From Fretibacterium sp. OH1220_COT-178 (GTDB lineage: Bacteria > Synergistota > Synergistia > Synergistales > Aminobacteriaceae): a stretch of 64,000 nucleotides of DNA. The notes under the pieces are model-generated. The model saw nothing but the letters and a program-made list of their open reading frames with translations. It did no database searches and was not told the origin of the DNA. Location: NCBI RefSeq assembly GCF_003860125.1, contig NZ_RQYL01000001.1, positions 62,001 through 126,000 of the forward strand, written 5' to 3'. The position numbers and the translations under genes are program-made. Shown here piece after piece: positions 26,101 to 33,900 of the stretch. Positions within the stretch are counted from its first letter, which is position 1; every line of letters starts with the position of its first letter.

Positions 26101-26667
26101 GATAGCTATCGAGGAGAAGCGATGGACCCTGTGGACTGGCACGACGTATTCGGGGAATGGCTGCCTATCGTGCATCTGGACATCGCCCGAGTCGATTCCG
26201 GGCTGTCGGATCTCGCCCGCGCCCCATACGCCTCGGCACTCGCGAACGTTCCCGAGTGGATCGCGGCTTCGGCCCATGGAGGGCTCTTCGACAGCCGTTT
26301 GTCCGACCTGGTCCTGGACGTCCCTGAACGCCTGGCCTCCTTCACCCGCCTGCGGGGCTTTCAGGGACGCATGGATTGGTTCGTGTACGAGAATTACGAC
26401 CCTCGCTACACGGATCTAATCCCACTGGGACGGCAGGTCGACGCGAGCTCCCGAGACGAGGACCTCGAGACGCTGCTTCTCCTGTGGCAGGAGAGCGGCC
26501 TGGACTTCGTTCCGCCCCTGACGGAACAGCGACTGCGCCTGTGCCTCATGGAAATCCGGGAAAGATCGAGGGCGGATTCCTCGAGACTCTTGAATGGAGG
26601 AGAAGCTTCCCGTTTCTCGGGGGCGGAGCAGGAACGTAAAGAACGGAGGCATCTCGATGCAAAGTAA
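23149..26667 (+). CDS. PAS-domain-fused dynamin-like GTPase
   Basis: 1172 residues from the ATG at 23149, which has GGGAGG five bases upstream; the ATG at 23113 has no ribosome site. Residues about 1-112 look like a PAS domain (ELCHPNDHKEVRTLLETI, RFFCGDGIYRPLRL, GRPLRLMGTETDLT), followed by a coiled coil (about 112-165) and a second PAS-like unit (about 165-255). A dynamin-type GTPase follows: P-loop GITSSGKS (342-349), switch region ATTNMTV, DTPG (441-444), TQID (501-504). A long helical region (about 570-890) resembles a dynamin stalk. Near 912 a second Rossmann-like segment (IVLLGLRRHDSL) sits where a P-loop would be but lacks GKS, suggesting a dead second GTPase. The next gene overlaps it by 11 bases. 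Confidence 0.82.
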   Translation: MRFSPLATLDVRFPSGEMELSSRLLSLLRLPDESRPTNFEQWHELCHPNDHKEVRTLLETIHHSHRTALSLTRRFFCGDGIYRPLRLDACILRGPDGRPLRLMGTETDLTLQRLQERQTAAWRTLNQELQKRLGELKEGEKRAADNWRAAESERSRLEAVVSLIQHIPLPVRILREGDISFQSKALELLSLSDPEIETWLSAVEDGDIRQLHDAHGRTRILQSSVSSFAGFVLIVLFDISERVELEGDNLNLRRILQRHAFRPTSEEAAPAPEAPAFWSSGAADDGIQMADSALDALTNLLESVLRILRAPEIEQAFSSRSEQIETLLGSVGRTELAVGVLGITSSGKSSLINAMMGERLLPEETRATTNMTVLCRKGGLRAVDICYEDGKSERVVGSDLTPRRLEELTAERRNPGNMRGISRIEWTSPAAAIPQGLVLIDTPGIDACELPGHSELVLRRILPTLDIVLYVSSIRSPFKTADLSLMQAVLEGNQRMILLLTQIDLERDDIEGGRVILSRDQKLASYVRELRQNVSRSAIRECAIIPVSSRLALKHFYDRESTEWRASNFEPLLRQTALFREHLLRYGVTLRGRRALNLLRHIREDMEAALKDREGGDDRSALLRQTARIRELRDAQRWVSAEISSVRNEWKHALSPLPILSRFRRDVETVRTPAGLRERYQRWGREWTELMNRMTERMDRAKLFCGTMLSRHGLAPLDRPAPILGPGAELPDIDRYVRHRATEIRVRGWFQGLGFWPEHKKSVQLSLDTERLLQDCEKLLKERLEVLEEHLNWWENIMRETTCDPLYEELAREEKVLDEARKNVADRAASRSALRGAATRLGEIERGLLRLVDESEFPTEKGQADLIPPRASDPTSPPGEENFFTPLFQAIAEQSIQTRFLSLPAVRRRRRIVLLGLRRHDSLRLLSRLAHDAGLTDIPRTPEGREIGEDEWIFCGRIPPAIPHSSLRAPSSILDELDLLVAPSDSYRGEAMDPVDWHDVFGEWLPIVHLDIARVDSGLSDLARAPYASALANVPEWIAASAHGGLFDSRLSDLVLDVPERLASFTRLRGFQGRMDWFVYENYDPRYTDLIPLGRQVDASSRDEDLETLLLLWQESGLDFVPPLTEQRLRLCLMEIRERSRADSSRLLNGGEASRFSGAEQERKERRHLDAK

Positions 26668-27361
26668 GGAGACGCATCACCCCCCCCTGGACCACGCCGG
26701 GGCCCGCATCGTATCGGAGCTCGCGGACAGGCTGCTGCCTCCCCTCAGAGAGGCGCTTTTTGCAATGGAGCGTCGAGAGGAGGGGGGAATGGACGGGACT
26801 TTGGAAGAAGTTCTCGAGAGGGTCGCAAGGATCGAGAAAACCTCCGATGCATTGGCGAGGAAATTGGAGCGCTCCGACGAGCTCTCTCGGCCCCTGACCG
26901 ACCTGCTTCCCGAGCTCGCCTCCTTCATAAAGAGCTTCGAGGAGAAGCGGGCCACGCCTCCCGCCCCTCCCCAGCCACAACCCCTCGAGGAGAAGAGCAA
27001 CGGGCGAATGGACTTGGAGGGGGACCGGCTTATCGAGCTCATGGAAAACCGGATCCCGACATGGGAGGGGCTGTTGCGGGCGCACAATCAAGCACAGAGC
27101 AGAGAGCTCAACGCGCTTTCGGCAGAGCTTGCGGAAATGCAGAACGAGACGGCAAGCACCCTGCTCCGTGCCTTCAGGGAGACCTTGAGACAGGAGCTGG
27201 CCGACCGCGACGCGCTATGGTCCAAACGCCAGGAGAGCCTTCTTGAGGCGGCACAGCAACGTACGAACGCGATGCTAAGGCTCGTCTGGGCCTCGATCGG
27301 GATAGGGATGGCCTCCCTGCTGCTTTTGGTCGCCGTTCTCCTTAGGCTGATCGGCTTTTGA
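26657..27361 (+). CDS. Tail-anchored coiled-coil protein, partner of the PAS-dynamin gene
   Basis: 234 residues from ATG 26657, with CGGAGG seven bases upstream, starting inside the last codons of the GTPase gene. The sequence is rich in Glu, Arg, Leu and Ala in heptad-like runs (about 20-85 and 120-205), with a Pro/Gln-rich hinge (PPAPPQPQPLEE) between. One hydrophobic helix near the C-terminus (MLRLVWASIGIGMASLLLLV) is the only membrane segment, so it is tail-anchored with its bulk in the cytoplasm. No known domain recognised. Overlap and membrane anchor suggest it recruits the GTPase to the membrane. Confidence 0.78.
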   Translation: MQSKETHHPPLDHAGARIVSELADRLLPPLREALFAMERREEGGMDGTLEEVLERVARIEKTSDALARKLERSDELSRPLTDLLPELASFIKSFEEKRATPPAPPQPQPLEEKSNGRMDLEGDRLIELMENRIPTWEGLLRAHNQAQSRELNALSAELAEMQNETASTLLRAFRETLRQELADRDALWSKRQESLLEAAQQRTNAMLRLVWASIGIGMASLLLLVAVLLRLIGF

Positions 27362-28456
27362 TCCGCTCCCCGATATCTCCACCGAGACGGGATTGCCCCG
27401 CTTTGCGTCGATTTTATCGGCATACATCCTTTGATCCGCAATCCTCATCAGATTGAAGATCGAAGCCGTCTCCATTTCGCAGGACAGGGCCGCACCATAC
27501 GCAAAGGAGATTTTGAAATTTCCACAGGCCTCATTGTGTCGGTTCACTCCTTCGCAAAGCTCCCCATAGAAACGTCCTGCCTTTTCCCGATCGAAATTTT
27601 CAAAGAGCCCCAGAAACTCGTCGCCCCCGTTTCGCCCCACGAAGCCGTAGGGCTCCGCCGCCTCCATCAAGATTCGGGCAAATGATGCGATCAGACGATC
27701 TCCCGCCTCATGGCCCAAGGTATCGTTGACGCTCTTCAGGTTGTTCAAATCGACGACGAAGCACATCAGGTCGGGCAGGCGGGCGATCTCTCGATATTTC
27801 TTGACCTGGAGGTCACAGGACCAGCGATTGGGAAGCGTGGTCATCTGATCGACCATGGCCTTTTCCGCCAAAAATCGGTTGCGTTTGTAAAGGCGCCTGG
27901 CCTCTACCGTGTGCAAAAGGAAAACCACGGCCAGTATTCCGGACACGGCGATAAGCACGACCTTCAGCGAGAGGATTCGATCCGTCCTCTGTCCCGATAG
28001 CTGTTCCGCCAAAAAGACGACCGAATTCGCCGTTTCAAAAAAGGTCTCGCTGAGGGCAAAGAGATCGTCAAAGCTCCCCGTACGACGTTCGTCCCCGATG
28101 GCGTCCTTGAGCCTATTCCACTGCCCTTGAAGCTCACCCATCCTCTCCCGAAAGGCATCGTCGTCAAAGGGGTCCAGACCATGCGGGCCCCGGCCGCTTA
28201 TCAATTCGTCGATGATCTCATCGATTTCGGCAAGCAGCCCGTCGTTCCTTCTCCCCATGAGCTCCATCTTGACCAGCCTCTGGGTCGCCCCTCGCACGAT
28301 TCCGGTGTAGTTCATGACACGGGCATCGCCGCTGACGACGGTAGCCAGGTAAAAAGAAAGAAGGTTGAGGAGAATCAGGATCAGAAAAAGGGTTATGACG
28401 ATGAATTTTCTTCTGAAGATCTTTATCGCTCTTCCCCCCTGACAGGACACTCCCAT
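27275..28456 (-). CDS. Membrane diguanylate cyclase (PilJ-like sensor + GGDEF)
   Basis: Makes cyclic di-GMP. From ATG 28456, 393 residues (a TTG at 28483 is possible but has no ribosome site). TM1 (about 12-35) and TM2 (about 165-185) bracket an extracytoplasmic helical domain whose NYTGIVRGATQRLVKMEL resembles the PilJ/NIT-type 'NxxGxxRxxxQRxxK' signature. The GGDEF domain (about 205-345) begins DQMTTLPNRWSC, carries LNNLKSVNDTLGHEAGD and the catalytic GRNGGDEFLGLFENF. No RxxD inhibitory site was evident just before GGDEF. Its 3' end overlaps the convergent coiled-coil gene by 87 bases, making a 40-residue extra tail. Confidence 0.88.
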   Translation of the reverse strand: MGVSCQGGRAIKIFRRKFIVITLFLILILLNLLSFYLATVVSGDARVMNYTGIVRGATQRLVKMELMGRRNDGLLAEIDEIIDELISGRGPHGLDPFDDDAFRERMGELQGQWNRLKDAIGDERRTGSFDDLFALSETFFETANSVVFLAEQLSGQRTDRILSLKVVLIAVSGILAVVFLLHTVEARRLYKRNRFLAEKAMVDQMTTLPNRWSCDLQVKKYREIARLPDLMCFVVDLNNLKSVNDTLGHEAGDRLIASFARILMEAAEPYGFVGRNGGDEFLGLFENFDREKAGRFYGELCEGVNRHNEACGNFKISFAYGAALSCEMETASIFNLMRIADQRMYADKIDAKRGNPVSVEISGSGSKADQPKENGDQKQQGGHPYPDRGPDEP

Positions 28457-28587
28457 CCCGTTACTCGCCGCCCCAAACCACAAATTTTTCGACTAAAGCC
28501 ACGACATCCGCCCCATTCCTGCAAGTCTCAACCTTATACTCCAACTCCATGGGGCTGTCAAGCAAAACCGGGGCCCGCCGGAGACGT

Positions 28588-28616
28588 TTGGCGATTGGGA
28601 GGACACGTATTATAAT
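28588..28616 (+). promoter_or_regulatory. Sigma70-type promoter for tex
   Basis: TTGGCG at 28588-28593, a 17-base spacer and TATAAT at 28611-28616, about 98 bases before the tex ATG. Confidence 0.7.
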
Positions 28617-28713
28617 GCCGAAGTCGGACAAGGATTCCACGGAATCGACCCTATCCGCGGAGGGCCGCGCTCCGACACTTTCCCCTCCGCCCCGAAGGAA
28701 GGAGATGATTCGG

Positions 28714-31020
28714 ATGGCAGCGGAGCTTCGCCCCATCGACATCCCGGAATCGATCTCGAAAGAGCTCGGCCTCAAAAGCGTGCAGGTGCGTTCCGTCCTG
28801 GCTCTGTTCGAGGAGGGCTGTACCGTGCCCTTCATCGCCCGCTACCGCAAGGAGGCCACCGGCTCACTGGACGAGACCGTCATCACCGCGATACGCGACC
28901 GCAGCGAGAGGATGGCCGAACTGGAGAAACGCCGGACTGCGATCCTGGAGTCTTTGGCCGAGAGGGAGCTCCTGACGGACGAGCTTGAAACCACGATCCG
29001 GGAGGCACGAACTTTGACCGCCCTGGAGGACGCCTACCTCCCCTGGCGTCCCAAGCGCAGAACGCGGGCCTCCGTCGCCGTGGAGAAGGGCCTGAACCCC
29101 CTGGCGGACCTGCTTTTTGCTCAGGACGAAGACCTGGATCCGGAAAGTTCGGCACAGCGCTTCGTGGACGCGGAGAAGGGCGTGGCCTCGGTCGAGGAGG
29201 CCTTGGCCGGGGCACGGGATATTTTGGCCGAACGCTTCAGCGAGGACCCCGAGGCACGGCAGGAGACACGCCGCCTTTTCGCACGAAAAGCCGCAGTCTC
29301 CACCACCTGTGCCAAGGGAAAGGAGGAGGAAGGCGCAAATTATCGGGACTACTTCGAATGGAAGGAGCCCGCAGCCTCCATGCCCTCCCATCGCGTGCTG
29401 GCGATTCTGAGGGGGGAGCGGGAGGGCTTTTTGTCCCTGACCGCCGTCCCTCCGGAGGAGGAGGCCCTCTCTCTTCTCAAGCGTCGATTCGTCCGTGGAA
29501 CAGGGCCCGCATCGCGGGCCGTGGCCGACGCTGTGGAGGACGGCTATAAACGGCTTCTGAAAAACTCCATGGAGAACGAGCTGAGGACCGCCCTGAAAAA
29601 ACGCGCGGATGCGGAGGCGATCCGTATCTTCGCCGCCAACGTTCGGGAGGTCCTCATGGCCGCTCCCATGGGGCAGCGAGCGACTCTGGCCATCGATCCC
29701 GGCATCCGCACCGGCTGCAAGGTCGTCTGCCTGGACCCGCAGGGCAACCTGCTGCACGATACCGTAATCTATCTCCACACATCCGACCGCCAGCGCCACG
29801 CCGCGGCCGAGACCCTGCGCCGTCTGATCGAGGAATATTCCATCGAGGCGATCGCCATCGGAAACGGGACGGCGGGCCGCGAGACGGAGGCCTTCGTGCG
29901 CCGTCTGGGGCTTCCTACCGAGATCGTCGTCGCCTCGGTCAACGAGAGCGGGGCATCCGTCTACTCCGCCTCCGAGGTCGCACGGCGCGAATTTCCCGAC
30001 CGGGACGTCACGGTACGCGGGGCCGTTTCCATAGGGCGCCGGCTCATGGACCCCATGGCCGAGCTGGTGAAGATCGACCCCAAATCCATCGGAGTGGGGC
30101 AATACCAGCACGACGTGGACCAGAAGGACCTCAAGCAGGCCCTGGACGACGTGGTGGTTCACTGCGTCAACGCCGTAGGGGTGAACGTCAACACGGCCAG
30201 CCCGGAGATCCTCTCCTACGTCTCCGGGCTGAACAGGCAGGTCGTCGCCCAGATCGTCAAGTACCGCGAGGCCAATGGTCCATTTCCCAACCGGGAGGCC
30301 ATGAAAAAGGTTCCCCGCCTCGGGCCGAAGACCTACGAACAGTCCATCGGCTTCCTTCGGATCCAGGGTGGAGAGAACCCCCTTGATGCCAGCGCCGTCC
30401 ATCCCGAGAACTACGAGACCGTCAATCGAATGGCTCAGTCCCTTTCCTGCTCGGTCCGGGACCTGATGGGCTCGGCGGAGCTGAGGGCGCGCATCGAGCC
30501 CGAACGTTTCGTCTCCGAGACCGCGGGGCTCCCCACCCTGAAGGACATCCTGCAGGAACTCGAGAAGCCCGGGCGCGATCCGCGGGCCTCCTTCGAGGCA
30601 TTCGCCTTCGATCCGAACGTTCACGAGCTCTCCGATCTCCGGGTTGGCCAGGTTCTGCCGGGCATCGTCACCAACGTCACGGCCTTCGGAGCATTCGTGG
30701 ACGTCGGCGTCCATCAGGACGGTCTGGTGCACGTCAGCCGGATCGCCGACACCTTTGTCGAGAACCCGCAGGCCCACCTGAAACCCGGGCAACGGGTTCG
30801 CGTCGCGGTCCTCGAGGTGGACGAGCCGCGCAGGCGCATCTCCCTGTCCATGAAGAAAAGCGACCTCGGAAAATCCGCCTTGGACGGCCCCTCTCCCGTT
30901 CGCCGTCCAGGTCGGAAGGGGGGCGAAAAACCCGACCTCTCGCTGGGCTCCCTTTTTCGGGAACAACTCGGAGGGACGTCGGGACCAGACCGTTCCCAAC
31001 CTCGCCAAAGGGGCGACTGA
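28714..31020 (+). CDS. tex: Tex family transcription accessory protein (S1 RNA-binding)
   Basis: 768 residues. ATG 28714 is chosen because AAGGAAGGAG ends nine bases upstream; the longer frame has no ribosome site. Tex binds RNA and transcription complexes and is implicated in transcript turnover or elongation. Domains in order: N-terminal helical region with FIARYRKEATGSLDE, a YqgF/RuvC-like domain (ATLAIDPGIRTGCKVVCLD), helix-hairpin-helix units (VNVNTASPEILSYVSGLN, FPNREAMKKVPRLGPKTYEQ) and a C-terminal S1 domain (VGQVLPGIVTNVTAFGAFVDVGVHQDGLVHVS). A basic tail follows. Followed after 2 bases by the flavoprotein gene. Confidence 0.95.
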   Translation: MAAELRPIDIPESISKELGLKSVQVRSVLALFEEGCTVPFIARYRKEATGSLDETVITAIRDRSERMAELEKRRTAILESLAERELLTDELETTIREARTLTALEDAYLPWRPKRRTRASVAVEKGLNPLADLLFAQDEDLDPESSAQRFVDAEKGVASVEEALAGARDILAERFSEDPEARQETRRLFARKAAVSTTCAKGKEEEGANYRDYFEWKEPAASMPSHRVLAILRGEREGFLSLTAVPPEEEALSLLKRRFVRGTGPASRAVADAVEDGYKRLLKNSMENELRTALKKRADAEAIRIFAANVREVLMAAPMGQRATLAIDPGIRTGCKVVCLDPQGNLLHDTVIYLHTSDRQRHAAAETLRRLIEEYSIEAIAIGNGTAGRETEAFVRRLGLPTEIVVASVNESGASVYSASEVARREFPDRDVTVRGAVSIGRRLMDPMAELVKIDPKSIGVGQYQHDVDQKDLKQALDDVVVHCVNAVGVNVNTASPEILSYVSGLNRQVVAQIVKYREANGPFPNREAMKKVPRLGPKTYEQSIGFLRIQGGENPLDASAVHPENYETVNRMAQSLSCSVRDLMGSAELRARIEPERFVSETAGLPTLKDILQELEKPGRDPRASFEAFAFDPNVHELSDLRVGQVLPGIVTNVTAFGAFVDVGVHQDGLVHVSRIADTFVENPQAHLKPGQRVRVAVLEVDEPRRRISLSMKKSDLGKSALDGPSPVRRPGRKGGEKPDLSLGSLFREQLGGTSGPDRSQPRQRGD

Positions 31021-31022
31021 CC

Positions 31023-32279
31023 GTGGAGCGTTTCGACACGATCGTGATCGGGGGAGGGCCCGCCGGCCTTATGGCGGCCGGTCAAGCGGCCGCAGTCGGC
31101 GAGCGCGTCCTGTTGGTCGAAAAGAATGCCTCGCTGGGAGAAAAGCTGCTCCTCGCGGGCAAACGGCGATGCAACATCACCAACGCGGAATCGGACACAA
31201 CAGCCTTTCTTTCGCGTTACGGGGAGAACGGACGTTTCCTGTTTTCGGCCTTCAGCCAGATGGGACCGGCCCAGACCATCGAGTTCTTCAACAGGATCGG
31301 GATCCGCACGGTCGTCGAACGGGGGGGGCGCATCTTTCCCGCCGAGGGGGGAGGCCAGCGCGTACTGGATGCCCTTTTGATCCTCTGCAAGAAGGGCGGG
31401 GTGCGCATCCTCAGGAATTCTCCCGTGCGAACCCTGAAAATGAGGAACGGGCGCATCGAGCGGATCGTCACCGCAATCGAGGAGCTGGAGGCCGACCGCT
31501 ATATCGTGGCGACGGGCGGAAAATCCTATCCCAGAACCGGATCCACAGGGGACGGCTATCGGTTTGCCGCCCAGGCGGGGCATACGATCGTGGAGCCGAT
31601 CCCCGCCCTCGTTCCCGTCAAGACGCAGGAGACCTGGGTCAAGCTGGCGAGGGGCTACAACCTGCGCAACGTCCGCCTCTCCGTTCTGGTGGAGGGACAA
31701 AAGGTCGACGAACGGTTCGGGGAGATGGAGTTCACGAACTTCGGCGTCAGCGGCCCCATCGTCATGGACCTCAGCTCACGCATTCCCGAATGGATGGCCC
31801 AGGGGTCGGTGCGTTTTTCGCTGGACCTCAAGCCTGCCCTGGACCTGCACACGCTCAGGGACCGCGTGGATCGCGACTTCCGGAAACACGGGGACCGCCT
31901 GTTTGCAGGGGCACTGCGCGACCTGGTCCCGGGGCCGCTCATACCGCTTATCCTGGAACTCTCGGATGTCCCCTCGGACAAACCCGCTCCCTACGTCTCC
32001 CCGGAGGAAAAAGCGGAACTGGCCAGTCTCCTGAAGAACATCGTCCTGACCGTCAACGGACTCTGGAGCTTCAACCACGCCATCGTCACCCGCGGCGGGG
32101 TCTCGCTGAAGGAGATCGATCCCGGCACAATGCGATCCAAGCTCTGTGAAAACCTCCATTTGGCTGGTGAGGTGCTGGATTTGAACGGACCTTCGGGCGG
32201 ATTCAACCTTCAGGTTTGCTGGAGCACCGGATATGTGGCCGGGCATACGGCATCCCCCAAAGCGGCCCTTCCCGTTTGA
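31023..32279 (+). CDS. BaiN/HI0933 (YhiN) family NAD(P)/FAD-dependent oxidoreductase
   Basis: 418 residues from a GTG, 2 bases after the tex stop. N-terminal FAD site DTIVIGGGPAGLMAAGQAA, then EKNASLGEKLLLAGKRRCNITN, the hallmark GKRRCN-type motif of the HI0933/YhiN family. Further: VERGGRIFPAEGGGQRVLDAL, YIVATGGKSYPRTGSTGDGYRFAAQAGH, FTNFGVSGPIVMDLSSRIP, and the C-terminal FAD-closing GEVLDLNGPSGGFNLQVCWSTGYVAG. The physiological substrate is unknown in most members. The stop codon lies in the loop of a 12-bp hairpin that probably ends the operon. Confidence 0.92.
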   Translation: MERFDTIVIGGGPAGLMAAGQAAAVGERVLLVEKNASLGEKLLLAGKRRCNITNAESDTTAFLSRYGENGRFLFSAFSQMGPAQTIEFFNRIGIRTVVERGGRIFPAEGGGQRVLDALLILCKKGGVRILRNSPVRTLKMRNGRIERIVTAIEELEADRYIVATGGKSYPRTGSTGDGYRFAAQAGHTIVEPIPALVPVKTQETWVKLARGYNLRNVRLSVLVEGQKVDERFGEMEFTNFGVSGPIVMDLSSRIPEWMAQGSVRFSLDLKPALDLHTLRDRVDRDFRKHGDRLFAGALRDLVPGPLIPLILELSDVPSDKPAPYVSPEEKAELASLLKNIVLTVNGLWSFNHAIVTRGGVSLKEIDPGTMRSKLCENLHLAGEVLDLNGPSGGFNLQVCWSTGYVAGHTASPKAALPV

Positions 32280-32291
32280 GGAAGGGCCGCT
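32261..32291. terminator. 12-bp hairpin between convergent genes
   Basis: AGCGGCCCTTCC (32261-32272) pairs perfectly with 32280-32291; the 7-base loop holds the stop codon of the plus-strand flavoprotein gene. No T-run follows. It separates the flavoprotein from mtaD, whose stop is 32 bases further on. Confidence 0.55.
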
Positions 32292-32322
32292 CCGTTGACC
32301 TACCCTCCCCGGGCAGCCTTCT

Positions 32323-33615
32323 TCAGCACGTAATTGCCTCCCGGGCCTCACGCGCCTTCTGCACGATCTCCCGGCTGTCGAGCGTCGGGTAGTCCCCGTT
32401 CCGGTAGAGCCATTTGCCGTTCACCATCGTCCCGGCAACGTCCGCGGAGCTCCCCGCATAGACGATGAACATCGCCAGGTTCTCCTCGTCCGCTCCGATG
32501 TAGTGCGGCCGATCCAGATCCACCAGCACGAGGTCCGCCACCCACCCCTCGCGGATCATGCCCTTGCGCGCGAATCCGAACGCGCGCGCGCCCTCGTAGG
32601 TCGCCATGCGCAGGACGTCCAGCGCAGGGACATGGGTGGGGCTTCGGTCCACTCCCTTGTGCAGCAGCGCGGCGGTCCGCATCTCCTCCCAAAGATCCAG
32701 ACGGTTGTTGCTGGAGGCCCCATCGGTCCCGAGGGCAAGCCCGACGTCGCGGCCAAGCCAGGCCTGAAGGGGCATGACCCCGCTGCCCAGCTTGAGGTTG
32801 CTGCCGGGATTGTGCACCAGGGTCACCCGGGACAGGTCCAGACGATCCGCGAGCGCCGGGTCCATCCATACCGCGTGGGCCAGCACGACCCCCGGCGTGG
32901 AGAGCAGCCCCGTCTCCTCGAGGTAAAGTTCCGGCTCGGTCTTGAGCTCTTCGCGGATGTAGTTCAGCTCCCACTCCGTCTCCAGAAAATGAAAATGCAC
33001 CCCAAGCCCCCGGTCCCGCGCCGCCTCGGTGATCGTTCTCATATCCTCAAGAGGGACGGTGTAGGGCGCGTGAGGCCCCAACTGAACGGTCATCAGTCCC
33101 TCGCGCCCGTGCCAACGCTCCGCCAGCTCCAGATTTTCCTGCAGGGAACGCTGCAATTTTCCGGGAGCGCCCGCCGTGATTCCGCGGCAGAGCGCCGCTC
33201 GGATGCCCGACTGCAGGGCCGCCTCGGCCACGCGCTCCATCCCGAAATACATATCGGCAAAACAGGTCGTGCCGCACGCCAGCATCTCCAAAATGGCCGA
33301 CAATGTCCCCCAATAGATGTAATCGGACGTCAGTCTCTCCTCGACCGGCCATATCTTCTTCTGCAGCCACTCCATCAGAGGGGCCTCCTCCCCGAGGCCT
33401 CGCAGAAGGGTCATCGCCGCATGGGTATGAGCGTTGACGAATCCGGGCAGCACGGCCATCCGCCCGTGCCCGGCCACAACCTTGTCCGCACCCGGCGGAG
33501 TCTCGCCAATATCCAGGATCGACGCGATCCGCCCCTTGGACACGAGCAGATGGCCACGCCGTGCCCGTTCTTCCCCGCCATCCAGCATCAACACATCCTT
33601 GAACAACGTCGCCAT
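32323..33615 (-). CDS. mtaD: 5-methylthioadenosine / S-adenosylhomocysteine deaminase
   Basis: 430-residue amidohydrolase that deaminates methylthioadenosine and/or S-adenosylhomocysteine at the purine. Metal ligands: NAHTHAAMTLLRG (HxH), QLGPHAPYTV, HFHFLETEWE, LAHAVWMD, LGTDGASSNNRLDLWEEM (the Asp). C-terminal GKWLYRNGDY closes the beta-sandwich. An AGGAGG lies before the ATG. Its neighbours ahcY and mtnA act on the same two by-products, so the assignment is consistent with context. Confidence 0.92.
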   Translation of the reverse strand: MATLFKDVLMLDGGEERARRGHLLVSKGRIASILDIGETPPGADKVVAGHGRMAVLPGFVNAHTHAAMTLLRGLGEEAPLMEWLQKKIWPVEERLTSDYIYWGTLSAILEMLACGTTCFADMYFGMERVAEAALQSGIRAALCRGITAGAPGKLQRSLQENLELAERWHGREGLMTVQLGPHAPYTVPLEDMRTITEAARDRGLGVHFHFLETEWELNYIREELKTEPELYLEETGLLSTPGVVLAHAVWMDPALADRLDLSRVTLVHNPGSNLKLGSGVMPLQAWLGRDVGLALGTDGASSNNRLDLWEEMRTAALLHKGVDRSPTHVPALDVLRMATYEGARAFGFARKGMIREGWVADLVLVDLDRPHYIGADEENLAMFIVYAGSSADVAGTMVNGKWLYRNGDYPTLDSREIVQKAREAREAITC

Positions 33616-33677
33616 AGCGAACGCCTCCTATACCGACAATCCCACCAAGGGGCAGTTCCTTTCCGACCATGCTACCC

Positions 33678-33737
33678 GAGGAGCCGCTCCTCAGCTATGG
33701 TTCGATGGGGAGCAAGAGATTGTTCCCCATCGAACCA
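33678..33737. repeat. Two tandem hairpins between ahcY and mtaD
   Basis: GAGGAGC-C-GCTCCTC (33678-33692) is followed by a perfect 14-bp inverted repeat, TGGTTCGATGGGGA (33698-33711) with its complement at 33724-33737, loop 12 bases. They lie 63-122 bases before the mtaD start on the minus strand, in a 285-base gap with no gene. No T-run follows on the minus strand. It may stop ahcY transcription or form an mRNA element; no known riboswitch was recognised. Confidence 0.5.
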
Positions 33738-33900
33738 GCCGTTCCGTTCGCGCGTTGCCCTTACTGGCGGCCTGCGCATACGGCTTGCGCACCGGCGCAG
33801 CACCCGTAGCCTCCAGGACACATAAGACAAGCAGACGGCCGCCGGACAAAGGCGCATAGTCCCGCGATTGCCCAAGGGCTTCATCAGAGCCGGCCGTCCG

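Noticed and set aside
28864-31008. Long minus-strand open frame opposite tex.
   Set aside because: Shadow frame of a GC-rich gene with no recognisable domain.
33698-33737. tRNA-like GGTTCGA in the ahcY-mtaD gap.
   Set aside because: It is one arm of a perfect hairpin; no acceptor, D or anticodon arms are present.
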